A stretch of DNA of 50,872 nt. It comes from Candidatus Magasanikbacteria bacterium GW2011_GWC2_37_14. GTDB taxonomy: Bacteria; Patescibacteriota; Patescibacteriia; Magasanikbacterales; UBA922. The DNA lies in NCBI GenBank assembly GCA_000990355.1, contig LBSX01000010.1, positions 1 through 50,872 of the forward strand. Reading direction: 5' to 3'. Shown here in pieces: positions 33,359 through 41,174 of this stretch. The notes beneath the pieces are model-generated. The model ran no database searches and was not told where the DNA came from. It worked only from the letters and a program-made list of their open reading frames with translations. Position numbers and translations under genes: made by a program. Position 1 is the stretch's first letter; the number at the start of each line of letters is the position of its first letter.

Positions 33359-35047
33359 ATGCCGTATGATCTAATTACTAACATAGAAAATTGTTACGTG
33401 GAGATTCCTCGTTTACTTTATTATTCCCACATACCGGCCGCTTTAATGGCAACTTTTTTGGGTTTTTTTATATATTTCAAGACCAGAGGTCAAAAATTGT
33501 TAACCAGTAAAATTTTATTATTTATCTCTATTACTTTTTTATTTTGGGCAGTTTTGGATTTGTCGCTTTGGTTGTTTATGGATAGTAGAAAGATAATGTT
33601 TAGTTGGTCAATAATTAATATTATAGAAATGTTGGTTACTGTTAGTACTCTGTATTTTTCTTATCTTTTTTTAGATAAAAAAGATATTTCTTTTTCATTT
33701 AAATTATTTTTTGGTATTTTATTGGCTTTTTTTGTTATTTTAATTCCTACACAGTTAAATATTTCCGAATTTAACTCCTTGAATTGTGAAGCCCAACAAG
33801 GACCACTAGTGTATTATTTTTATTCTCTAGAAATTTTTTCTTTTTTGTGGTTGTTTGTTTATCTTTTAAGAAAAATGATTTTGTCCAAAAAAGAAGAGAG
33901 ACAAATTACACTTTTATTTTCAATTGGGGTAATTTTATTTTTAGCTTCTTTTTCTGGAGCCAATGTAATTGGTAGTTTAACTGGACGTTGGGAGATTTTG
34001 CAGTATGGCTTGTTTGGCATGCCGGTTTTTATGGCCTTTTTAATTTATATAATAATTAAATTTAAAGTTTTTAACCTTAAATTATTAGCAGCCCAAGCCC
34101 TGGTGTTTGGTATGGTGATTTTGATTGGTTCACAATTTTTCTTTATTCGAAATAATACTAATAGAATATTAACAGCCATTACTTTGGTATTGGTGTCTTT
34201 ATTTGGTTGGTGGTTGGTAAGGTCAGTAAAAAAAGAAGTTGAACAGAGAGAAAATTTGGAAAAATTGACCGAAGAATTAAAAGTTGCTAATTTACGTCTT
34301 AAAGAATTGGATCAACAAAAAACTGAGTTTTTGTCTATTGCTTCTCATCAACTTCGTACGCCGTTATCAATTATGAAAGGTTACCTGGAATTAATTTCTG
34401 ACGGTGCCTATGGTAAGCCAAGTAAAGAATTGCAAGTGATACTTAAAAATATGGACGAAAGCAACGAAAGATTGGTTTCTTTGGTTGATGGGTTTTTGGA
34501 TGTTTCTAGAATTGAACAAGGAAGAACTAAGTACTCTTTTGAAGATTGTAAAATAAATGGATTAATTAGTAGTGTGGTACAAGAATTAAGGCTTAGGGCA
34601 AAGGACAACGGCTTGGAAATTAAATGGCGAGAAAACAAAGAAGTTGATTTGATTAGTTTGGATGTTGAAAAAGTGAGGCATGTAGTTTTTAATTTTGTTG
34701 ATAATGCTATTAAATACACACCACAAGGTGATATTGAAATTTTATTGAACAAAGATACAAATGGGGTTGAAGTAAAAGTAATAGACAGTGGTTTGGGTTT
34801 TGGTGAAGAAGACCAGTTTAATTTTTTTCAAAAATTTTATCGTGGAAAAAATGTTCAAGGAAGTAATGTTACTGGCACAGGATTGGGCCTTTTTGTTTGT
34901 CGTAAGTTTATAGAAAGCCATGAGGGTAGAGTATGGGCCAGAAGTTCTGGTATTGGCCAGGGTAGTGAATTTGGTTTTTGGTTGCCGGACAAGCGTCTTA
35001 AAAATAATTTAAAAGATGAAAAAGGTATGACAGTGGTAAATTTATAA
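33359..35047 (+). CDS. Membrane sensor histidine kinase
   Basis: In this 562-aa protein the first about 300 residues hold roughly eight hydrophobic segments, a 7TM-like sensor region. A coiled-coil linker leads to the HisKA H-box FLSIASHQLRTPLSIMKGY with phospho-acceptor His330. The HATPase_c domain has N-box VVFNFVDNAIKYTPQ, G1 IDSGLGFGEED, an F-box FFQKFYRG and G2 GTGLGLFVCRKF. No response regulator gene adjoins it. Its position directly after the PurD-like gene suggests co-transcription. Confidence 0.93.
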   Translation: MPYDLITNIENCYVEIPRLLYYSHIPAALMATFLGFFIYFKTRGQKLLTSKILLFISITFLFWAVLDLSLWLFMDSRKIMFSWSIINIIEMLVTVSTLYFSYLFLDKKDISFSFKLFFGILLAFFVILIPTQLNISEFNSLNCEAQQGPLVYYFYSLEIFSFLWLFVYLLRKMILSKKEERQITLLFSIGVILFLASFSGANVIGSLTGRWEILQYGLFGMPVFMAFLIYIIIKFKVFNLKLLAAQALVFGMVILIGSQFFFIRNNTNRILTAITLVLVSLFGWWLVRSVKKEVEQRENLEKLTEELKVANLRLKELDQQKTEFLSIASHQLRTPLSIMKGYLELISDGAYGKPSKELQVILKNMDESNERLVSLVDGFLDVSRIEQGRTKYSFEDCKINGLISSVVQELRLRAKDNGLEIKWRENKEVDLISLDVEKVRHVVFNFVDNAIKYTPQGDIEILLNKDTNGVEVKVIDSGLGFGEEDQFNFFQKFYRGKNVQGSNVTGTGLGLFVCRKFIESHEGRVWARSSGIGQGSEFGFWLPDKRLKNNLKDEKGMTVVNL

Positions 35048-35052
35048 GGCTA

Positions 35053-35081
35053 TTGTTTTTTTAATTAAAAAATTGTATTAT
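35053..35081 (+). promoter_or_regulatory. Candidate promoter of the bactofilin gene
   Basis: TTGTTT (35053-35058), a 17-base spacer and TATTAT (35076-35081), 28 bases before the ATG. Confidence 0.5.
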
Positions 35082-35109
35082 ATTAGTGTTAATAATTTAA
35101 TTAATATTT

Positions 35110-35571
35110 ATGTTCAAGAAAAACACTTATGAATCGCCAGTATTAAATACTGAGTTGGACAACAAAACAGCCGATGAGGTAGAGACTGTTGTTGGCCCTT
35201 CAGTAAATGTGGAAGGAGATTTTTCCTCCGAAGGAAATATTATTGTAAAGGGTACTGTTTCTGGAAGTGTAAAAACTAGCAAAATGTTGGTAGTAGAAAA
35301 AGGAGCACAAATTTTTGCTAACGTGCGAGCAGGCAACGCGATAATTTCTGGTAGTATAAAAGGAAACGTAAAAGTGTCTGATCGTTTGGAACTATCCGAA
35401 ACAGCTCAGATTGCTGGTGATATAGATTGTAAAATACTTAGTGTGGCCCCAGGAGCTTTGCTTCAGGGTAAAGTGTCTATGAAAGGTATAGAAGGGGAAG
35501 AAGATAAAAAAGTTTCAAATTTAAGAATTAGAAATAAAGTAGAAGTACAAGAACCAGTAAATCTGGAATAA
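35110..35571 (+). CDS. Bactofilin
   Basis: In this 153-aa protein the core (about 30-125) shows the repeating short beta-strand pattern of bactofilins: VNVEGDFSSEGNIIVKGTVSGSV, VVEKGAQIFANVRAGNAIISGSI and LELSETAQIAGDI. Each rung is hydrophobic with Gly turns, flanked by charged, disordered ends. Bactofilins polymerise into cytoskeletal filaments that help place cell-wall and envelope enzymes. It has its own promoter candidate, and the next gene follows after 30 bases. Confidence 0.92.
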   Translation: MFKKNTYESPVLNTELDNKTADEVETVVGPSVNVEGDFSSEGNIIVKGTVSGSVKTSKMLVVEKGAQIFANVRAGNAIISGSIKGNVKVSDRLELSETAQIAGDIDCKILSVAPGALLQGKVSMKGIEGEEDKKVSNLRIRNKVEVQEPVNLE

Positions 35572-35601
35572 AGGCTTAAATAAATTTTAATTAAGCCAAA
35601 T

Positions 35602-36360
35602 ATGTACGTCTATCTTTACGACGATTTTCTTCGTCAAAAAAAGTATGATAATTTGATAAAGGTCATGGAAACACGCTTGACTGATTTTGGTATTGCTGGT
35701 AAGATTATCCGGTTGCAGAATTTTACCAATGCCAAATTAGTAATTGATGAAGAAATAAGAAAAGGCATTTCGACTATTGTCATTGTAGGTAATGACAAAA
35801 CTTTTGGGCATGTCTTGTCCCGGGCCGCTACTTGTGAAGTGTTGTTTGGTTTTTTGCCGGTTGGGGAAAACAATAGTATTGCTCAAGTTTTGGGAATACC
35901 CATAGGTGAGAGTGCTTGCGAAGTATTAGCCAAAAGACGAAAATTAAAATTGGATGTAGGTTGGTTTAATAATCGTTATTTTGTTTCTCAGCTTTATGTA
36001 CCACCGAGTAAAATTAGTGTAGAATATGATGAACGTTTTCGGGTATCGGCAAAAAATGAAATGGAATTGGTAGTTTGTAACTTACAGCCTTTTATTTGGA
36101 AAGGACAGAGTTTAAATAAACAGCAAATTATTCATCCCCAAGATGGAAAGTTGGAAGCATTTTTACAGCCTTTGCAAAAAAAGTTTTGGCGTAATATTTA
36201 CGAAGAACCTAGCATTTTTCCTTTTGAAGAAATGACAGTTAGTAGTAAAACACCGTTCGTAGTAGAAGCAGATGGTTCTCGTTCTAAAGAAACAAAAATT
36301 AAAATTAAATTAGCGCGTAGTCGTATAGAAATGATTGTTGGTAAAGATAGAAAGTTTTAA
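35602..36360 (+). CDS. Degenerate diacylglycerol kinase-like protein
   Basis: In this 252-aa protein TIVIVGNDKTFGHVLS (58-73) occupies the place of the G-G-D-G-T nucleotide-binding loop of DAGK/YegS/NAD kinase enzymes but reads G-N-D-K-T. GFLPVGENNSIAQVLGIP (83-100) matches the following I-P-x-G-T-x-N-D-x-A-R-x-L-G-I-P block, with E-N-N-S for T-x-N-D. The C-terminal beta-sandwich part has FVVEADG. Both loops keep length but lose key glycines, so catalysis may be changed or lost. It is probably co-transcribed with the bactofilin. Confidence 0.7.
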   Translation: MYVYLYDDFLRQKKYDNLIKVMETRLTDFGIAGKIIRLQNFTNAKLVIDEEIRKGISTIVIVGNDKTFGHVLSRAATCEVLFGFLPVGENNSIAQVLGIPIGESACEVLAKRRKLKLDVGWFNNRYFVSQLYVPPSKISVEYDERFRVSAKNEMELVVCNLQPFIWKGQSLNKQQIIHPQDGKLEAFLQPLQKKFWRNIYEEPSIFPFEEMTVSSKTPFVVEADGSRSKETKIKIKLARSRIEMIVGKDRKF

Positions 36361-36376
36361 CCCTAAACCACCACAG

Positions 36377-36397
36377 TACCACGTGGGGTACGTGGTA
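36377..36397. repeat. Hairpin upstream of tRNA-Leu
   Basis: TACCACGT (36377-36384) pairs with ACGTGGTA (36390-36397). It lacks a T run and may be a processing signal or a dispersed palindrome. Confidence 0.5.
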
Positions 36398-36416
36398 AAC
36401 AAGGGTTCAGGGCAAG

Positions 36417-36498
36417 GCCCAGGTGGCGAAATTGGTAGACGCACTACCTTGAGGTGGTAGCGACGCAAGTCATGCGGGTTCAAATCCCGCCTTGGGCA
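36417..36498 (+). tRNA. tRNA-Leu (GAG)
   Basis: The acceptor stem is GCCCAGG with CTTGGGC, the anticodon stem-loop CTACC-TTGAGGT-GGTAG has anticodon GAG, there is a long variable arm as expected for Leu, and the T arm has GGTTCAAATCC. The 3' CCA is not encoded (ACT follows). It reads CUC/CUU codons. Confidence 0.95.
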
Positions 36499-36514
36499 CT
36501 TGAGTATAAAATAA

Positions 36515-36541
36515 AAAACACACCAAATGGTGTGGTTTTTG
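36515..36541 (+). terminator. Terminator after tRNA-Leu
   Basis: CACACCA (36519-36525) and TGGTGTG (36528-36534) form a stem followed by GTTTTTG. Confidence 0.8.
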
Positions 36542-36545
36542 TATC

Positions 36546-36574
36546 TTGACAAATCCTCAAAAGTGTGCTATAAT
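36546..36574 (+). promoter_or_regulatory. Full-consensus promoter of RNase P RNA
   Basis: TTGACA (36546-36551), a 17-base spacer and TATAAT (36569-36574) with upstream TGC (extended -10). The RNA 5' end follows seven bases later. Confidence 0.9.
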
Positions 36575-36580
36575 ACTCTA

Positions 36581-37047
36581 GTTCATTAGCTAGTGGATGA
36601 TCGTCCCGACTCAGTCGGGAAGGAAAGTCCGAACTCTAACCATTTAATTGGTAATGGTAGTGGGTAACACCCACCTCCCGATCCGTGAGGAATCGGGACG
36701 GGATAGCGCCACAGAGACAATACTATCCGCCGATGAGGCGGGGAAAGGTGAAAAGTGTATGGGGGTTTTGGTTCTAGATCAAAGCTACTATACTCTCTCA
36801 ATAGTGATATTGGGACGCGGCAAGCCCTACCTGGAGAAAGAGCAGCCTGACTTCACTTCGTTGCGCCAGATAAACTAATTTTATCCTTTACAAAGAAAAG
36901 TAGTTTACCAGGCGCAGCGGAGCGGAGACTGGAAAAGTTAGCTCGTTATTACCCTGAGTTTATCGAAGGGTTTGAATCTATTGGTAACAATAGATCAAGA
37001 TAAATGATCGTCTTCAACAAAATTCGGCTTATAGCTAGGTAATGAAC
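36581..37047 (+). ncRNA. rnpB: RNase P RNA, bacterial type A-like
   Basis: This is the catalytic RNA that trims tRNA 5' ends. The conserved GAAGGAAAGTCCGAAC near 36619, GGGTAACACCC, CCACAGAGACAATAC, GGAAAGGTGAAA and the terminal ACAAAATTCGGCTTAT (P4/CR regions) are all present. The two ends pair as P1: GTTCATTAGCTAG at 36581 with CTAGGTAATGAAC ending at 37047, with one mismatch. The length (about 467 nt) exceeds typical bacterial forms. The excess lies at about 36850-36975, where a long GCGCC/GGCGC arm and an ACCCTGAG...CGAAGGGT palindrome occur, both in peripheral positions. It has its own consensus promoter and terminator. Confidence 0.95.
36951..36971 (+). repeat. Dispersed palindrome inside RNase P RNA
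   Basis: ACCCTGAGTTTATCGAAGGGT: the ends pair, and the ACCCT...CGAAGGGT design matches, inverted, the element in argS at 28714-28746. Confidence 0.55.
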
Positions 37048-37050
37048 AGC

Positions 37051-37083
37051 AAAAAACATTCTTTTTTAGAGTGTTTTTTGTTT
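37051..37083 (+). terminator. Terminator of RNase P RNA
   Basis: AAAAAACATTC and GAGTGTTTTTT form a stem with a T tail, directly after the P1 helix. Confidence 0.85.
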
Positions 37084-37094
37084 TGTTATTTTAG

Positions 37095-37123
37095 TTGACT
37101 AAAACCTATATTTTGGCTAAAAT
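37095..37123 (+). promoter_or_regulatory. Promoter of the polysaccharide locus
   Basis: TTGACT (37095-37100), a 17-base spacer and TAAAAT (37118-37123). The about 45-base leader contains the palindrome at 37143-37166. Confidence 0.7.
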
Positions 37124-37142
37124 AGAAGTGTTATTATTTTTA

Positions 37143-37166
37143 GATTCCCGTCTGCACGGGAATGAC
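37143..37166 (+). repeat. GATTCCCG...CGGGAATGAC element in the leader of the sugar transferase gene
   Basis: GATTCCCGTCTGCACGGG then AATGAC. It is an intergenic copy of the 24-base element inside argS, ten bases before the next start codon. It would form a hairpin in the 5' leader. Confidence 0.85.
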
Positions 37167-37175
37167 AGATAACCT

Positions 37176-38594
37176 ATGAAAAGATCAGAAATTATCTTAA
37201 TGGTTTTACAAGTTCCCTTGGATTTTTTAATGTTAATTTTGGCGGCAATCTCTGCTTATTTTTTGCGTTTTAGTGATTGGGCGATTCAACTTCGGCCAGT
37301 GATTTTTAAACTAACTTTGTTAGATTTTTTAAGTGTGGCTTTTTTGGTTGGTTTAGCATGGTTGATCATTTTTGCTTTTGCGGGATTATATTCTACAGAT
37401 CCAAATCGTAAATTGGCCAAAGATTTATCGCGGGTAATTTTGGCTTGTTCGACTGGCTTAGCTGTTGTGGCAGTTTATGTTTTGTTTTCTCAACAATTAT
37501 TTGATTCGCGTTTTTTGGTGGCCACTTCTTGGGTTTTGGCAATTGTTTATGTGTCATTGGGCAGAATTTTAATGCGGGGTTTTAAAGGTATTCTTTATCG
37601 TTTGGGTTGGGGGTTACGTCGAGTGGCAGTAATTGGCGAGGAAACAATTGCCAAAAATATTGTGCAATTTTTAAGACAAAACAAAAAATTAGGTTATTAT
37701 GTAGTGGCAGAGTTTATTAGTTTTAATAAAGGTGTAGAGGAAGAAATTACTAAATTAAATGTTGATGAAATGTTTTTTATCAATCCACGAGCACGTGAAG
37801 AAGAAACTTTGGCCGCCATTGATTACTGCAATGAATATCATAAAACATTCAAATATTCGGCTGATTTATTTGCTACTTACAGCGCCAATATGACAGTTTC
37901 GGCTTTGGCAGGAATGCCAATTGTGGAATTAAAACGTACACCTTTGGATGGTTGGGGTAGGGTAGCCAAAAGATTATTTGATATTTTTATAAGTATTTTG
38001 GTAATTATAATAACTTTGCCAATTATGTTTTTGGTAAGTTTAATAATTTTATTGGAAACTGGTCGGCCGATAATTTATAAAAATGAACGGGTGGGAATTA
38101 GGGGTAAGAAATTTTTAACTTTAAAATTTCGTTCCATGTACCAAAAAGATTCCACAGGAACTCAATTTGGTGTGCAGGGTTTGAAAAATGAAGAAAAAGA
38201 AAAAGAATTAATAAAAACAAATAGTATAAAATCAGGTCCAGTTTATAAAATTGCCAATGACCCTCGGGTTACTCGGTTTGGACGTTTTATTCGTCGTTGG
38301 AGTCTGGATGAGTTACCACAGTTTTTTAATGTTTTAGTTGGAGAAATGAGTGTTGTGGGTCCGCGTCCACATCAATCACGAGAAGTTGAACAATACAAAA
38401 AACATGAACGTCAGGTGTTAACTTTAAAACCGGGAATTACGGGCATTGCGCAAATTTCTGGTCGTAGTGATTTGAGTTTTGCCGACGAGGTGAGATTGGA
38501 TGTTTTGTATATTGAACGTTGGAGTTTATTTCAAGATTTAATTATTTTTCTTAAAACTCCTTTTGTGGTTTTAAAAAGAAAAGGTGCTTTATGA
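37176..38594 (+). CDS. Polyprenyl-phosphate sugar phosphotransferase (WcaJ/EpsE-like)
   Basis: This 472-aa protein has about four membrane helices at the N-terminus (about 1-115), then a Rossmann-like domain ([19 protein letters not shown]). The C-terminal bacterial sugar transferase domain (about 270-472) starts [18 protein letters not shown], with [46 protein letters not shown] and [19 protein letters not shown]. Such enzymes load the first sugar phosphate on undecaprenyl phosphate at the inner face of the membrane. It leads the polysaccharide gene run and overlaps the next gene by four bases (ATGA). Confidence 0.93.
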   Translation: MKRSEIILMVLQVPLDFLMLILAAISAYFLRFSDWAIQLRPVIFKLTLLDFLSVAFLVGLAWLIIFAFAGLYSTDPNRKLAKDLSRVILACSTGLAVVAVYVLFSQQLFDSRFLVATSWVLAIVYVSLGRILMRGFKGILYRLGWGLRRVAVIGEETIAKNIVQFLRQNKKLGYYVVAEFISFNKGVEEEITKLNVDEMFFINPRAREEETLAAIDYCNEYHKTFKYSADLFATYSANMTVSALAGMPIVELKRTPLDGWGRVAKRLFDIFISILVIIITLPIMFLVSLIILLETGRPIIYKNERVGIRGKKFLTLKFRSMYQKDSTGTQFGVQGLKNEEKEKELIKTNSIKSGPVYKIANDPRVTRFGRFIRRWSLDELPQFFNVLVGEMSVVGPRPHQSREVEQYKKHERQVLTLKPGITGIAQISGRSDLSFADEVRLDVLYIERWSLFQDLIIFLKTPFVVLKRKGAL

Positions 38595-39715
38595 AGATTG
38601 CTTTGGTACATGATTTTCTGGCTCAAGATGGAGGAGCAGAAAGAGTTTTAAAAGCGTTTCATGAAATTTGGCCAGAAGCGCCAATTTTTGTTTTATTTCA
38701 TGATAAAGAAAAAATTAAAGATTTTAAGGAAGCGGATATTCGTGAATCTTTTATTGCCAAATTACCCTATGGTAAAACCAAATATCAATGGTATTTGCCT
38801 TGGATGCCTTTGGCCACCGAACGTCACAATTTACATGATTTTGATTTGGTTTTATCTTCCACTTCGGCTTTTGCCAAAGGAATTTTGACTAGACCACAAA
38901 CGTTGCATATTTCTTATTGTCACACACCCACTCGTTATTTATGGACAGACACCCATGAATATTTAGAAGACTTAAAATATAATCGTTTAGTTAAATTTTT
39001 TTTACCGCCATTAATTCATCGTTTGCGTTTGTGGGACAAAATGAGCGTGGATCGGGTGGACCATTTTATTGCGAATTCATATAATGTAAAAAATCGGATT
39101 CAAAAATATTATCGTCGCGAGGCAGAAGTAATTTATCCGCCAGTAGATGTTTATAAATTTAAAGTTGCCGACAAAGTAGGGGATTATTTTTTGGCTGGTG
39201 GGCGTTTAGTACCATATAAACGTTTTGATTTGTTAATAAAAGTTTTTAATCGTTTGGGTTATAAATTAAAGATTTTTGGTATTGGTCCAGAATTAAACAA
39301 ACTTAAAAAAATGGCCAGATCGAATATCGAATTTTTGGGGGGAGTGTCTGACAAAGAAAAAGCCGAGTTAATGAGTGGAGCCAAAGCTTTTTTACACCCT
39401 CAAATAGAAGATTTGGGCATTACACCACTAGAATCAATGGCCGCTGGCAGGCCCGTAATTGCTTATCCAGTGGGTGGGGCAACCGAAACGGTAATTCATG
39501 GTGAAACTGGGGTATATTTTAAAAATCAGACTTGGGAAACATTATTAGATACTGTACTTCATTTTAATCACGAAAATTGGGATAGTGCCAAAATTCGTAA
39601 TTTTGCTGAGCATTTTTCTGTTGCTTCTTTTAAAGACAAAATAAAAAAATATACTGAAGACCATTGGGAGGAGTTTAAAAAAGGTTTGAATCAATGTGAA
39701 TTAGAAATTAAATAG
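38591..39715 (+). CDS. GT4-family glycosyltransferase
   Basis: In this 374-aa protein the N-terminal Rossmann domain has [20 protein letters not shown] and YCHTPTRYLW, a block frequent in mannosyltransferases of the WbaZ type. The C-terminal domain has AGGRLVPYKRFDLLI and GLGITPLESMAAGRPVIAYPVGG-like text with the E-x7-E-type donor site. It is a GT-B fold retaining enzyme and probably adds a sugar to the lipid-linked glycan started by the upstream transferase. It is translationally coupled to that gene; the next gene follows after one base. Confidence 0.92.
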   Translation: MKIALVHDFLAQDGGAERVLKAFHEIWPEAPIFVLFHDKEKIKDFKEADIRESFIAKLPYGKTKYQWYLPWMPLATERHNLHDFDLVLSSTSAFAKGILTRPQTLHISYCHTPTRYLWTDTHEYLEDLKYNRLVKFFLPPLIHRLRLWDKMSVDRVDHFIANSYNVKNRIQKYYRREAEVIYPPVDVYKFKVADKVGDYFLAGGRLVPYKRFDLLIKVFNRLGYKLKIFGIGPELNKLKKMARSNIEFLGGVSDKEKAELMSGAKAFLHPQIEDLGITPLESMAAGRPVIAYPVGGATETVIHGETGVYFKNQTWETLLDTVLHFNHENWDSAKIRNFAEHFSVASFKDKIKKYTEDHWEEFKKGLNQCELEIK

Positions 39716-39716
39716 T

Positions 39717-40892
39717 ATGAAGATTGGCGTAGACATCCGCTGTTTAATGGATAAAAATCGTACCGGCGTTGGGGAGTATACTTATGGGCTTCTCAACGCT
39801 ATTTTTGAAATTGATAAAATTAATCAATATTTTTTGTTTTATAATTCTTACCAGGATATATCTGTTTATATACCAAAGTGGCAACAAAAAAATCTTCATT
39901 TTATAATTAAACATTGGCCGAATAAATTTTTTAATTTGTTGTTAAGTTTAAGATTAATCAAATTGGATAAATTTGCACCAGTTAAGTTAGACGTTTGGTT
40001 TTCACCTAATTTGCATTACACTTGTCTTTCTAGAAAAATTAAACAAATTTTGACCATTCATGACTTATCCTTCGTTATCTTGCCAGAGTGCTTTCCTTTT
40101 AAATGGCGTTTGGCCTATAAAATTTTAAATCCAAAAAGACAATGTCGACGAGCAGATATTATTTTAACGCCATCGGAAAATACTAAACATGACATTGTGA
40201 ACAGTTATCAGATAGTAGACCTGCCTGCCGGTAGGCAAGGTAGCAAAATACAAATTTTACGACCAGGGTTGTCATTGGGCATAGGGCATAAGGCAGAAGA
40301 TATAAGAAAAAAATATAATTTACCAGAAAAGTACATTTTATTTTTGGGAACTTTAGAACCGAGGAAAAATGTTGAGACTTTAATTGAAGCATATCAAAAA
40401 ATACAGACCTCACCCCTGCCTCGCCGGCAGGCAGGCTTTCCCTCCCCTACAAGGGGAGGGTTGGGAGGGGTTTCGCTTGTTATTGCTGGTGCACCTGGTT
40501 GGAAGAATAAAAAACTAATGCATTTAATTGAGGATACCCCAAATGTTAAGTATGTAGGTTATGTTGATGATGAAGAAAAACAGGTACTTTATCAAAATGC
40601 TAGTTTATTTGTATTTCCAAGTTTGTATGAAGGCTTTGGTATTCCGGTTTTGGAGGCCATGGCCTGTGGAGTGCCAGTAATTACTTCTAATCGATCGTCA
40701 TTACCAGAAGTGGGTGGTGATGCTGTTTGCTATGTTAATCCGCACAATGTGGTAGAACTGGCAGAAAATATGAAGTTAATTTTGGAGAATATTGATTTAA
40801 GAAAAAAAATGATTGAGAAAGAATTTGAGGTTTCAAAAGAGTTTAATCGGCAAAAAAGTGCGGGAGAATTTATTAAGTTGTTACATAATTAA
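39717..40892 (+). CDS. GT4-family glycosyltransferase with in-frame palindromic insertions
   Basis: In this 391-aa protein the start [21 protein letters not shown] is typical of GT4 enzymes. The donor domain has [17 protein letters not shown] and the signature [20 protein letters not shown]. Two palindromic elements are read through: 40219-40241 and 40407-40474. They fall in the interdomain linker and in the loop after the first donor-domain helix. The gene follows the preceding glycosyltransferase gene by one base and ends before a strong bidirectional terminator, so it closes the first part of the locus. Confidence 0.92.
   Translation: MKIGVDIRCLMDKNRTGVGEYTYGLLNAIFEIDKINQYFLFYNSYQDISVYIPKWQQKNLHFIIKHWPNKFFNLLLSLRLIKLDKFAPVKLDVWFSPNLHYTCLSRKIKQILTIHDLSFVILPECFPFKWRLAYKILNPKRQCRRADIILTPSENTKHDIVNSYQIVDLPAGRQGSKIQILRPGLSLGIGHKAEDIRKKYNLPEKYILFLGTLEPRKNVETLIEAYQKIQTSPLPRRQAGFPSPTRGGLGGVSLVIAGAPGWKNKKLMHLIEDTPNVKYVGYVDDEEKQVLYQNASLFVFPSLYEGFGIPVLEAMACGVPVITSNRSSLPEVGGDAVCYVNPHNVVELAENMKLILENIDLRKKMIEKEFEVSKEFNRQKSAGEFIKLLHN
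40219..40241 (+). repeat. In-frame CCTGCCTGCCGG palindrome
   Basis: ACCTGCCTGCCGGTAGGC followed by AAGGT is a near-perfect palindrome read in frame in the glycosyltransferase gene. Confidence 0.7.
40407..40474 (+). repeat. In-frame nested palindromes in the glycosyltransferase gene
   Basis: ACCTCACCCC opens and GGGAGGGGTTTC closes. Inside are CCTCCCCTACAAGGGGAGG and a nested GCCTCGCCGGCAGGC. This suggests one element inserted in another, still in frame. Confidence 0.75.
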
Positions 40893-40906
40893 ATGATGAA
40901 AAAGCT

Positions 40907-40942
40907 AAAATAAATAACCCACAAAAATGGGTTATTTATTTT
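40907..40942. terminator. Bidirectional terminator between glycosyltransferase and minus-strand cassette
   Basis: AAAATAAATAACCCA (40907-40921) and TGGGTTATTTATTTT (40928-40942) form a perfect 15-bp stem with A/T flanks. Confidence 0.9.
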
Positions 40943-40961
40943 AAATTTAAAATAATTATTT

Positions 40962-41156
40962 TTATTTTTCTAAATCGGCCAAGGTGTCTGTTGCATCTTG
41001 TTCTAATCCTAATCGTTTTTTTGTTTCTGCGATGTGGGCTGCTGTTATTGTATTATGGTTTCTGTCATCTTTTGTTTCTGGTCTTTCAGCTACTTCTTTG
41101 GCTAGTCGTAATGCTTCTTGTATATCGGGATCGTTTGGATTTGGTGTGTTTACCAT
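40962..41156 (-). CDS. Small acidic protein of the minus-strand cassette
   Basis: This 64-aa protein is hydrophilic and helical, without membrane or metal motifs; a TITAAHIAETKKRLGLE helix is central. It starts 18 bases after the stop of the 442-aa gene, as expected for the last gene of an operon. An overlapping plus-strand frame (40984-41178) is Ser/Val rich and has no upstream promoter, so the minus strand is preferred. Function unknown. Confidence 0.6.
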   Translation of the reverse strand: MVNTPNPNDPDIQEALRLAKEVAERPETKDDRNHNTITAAHIAETKKRLGLEQDATDTLADLEK

Positions 41157-41174
41157 ATATTTTAAATTAATGAG

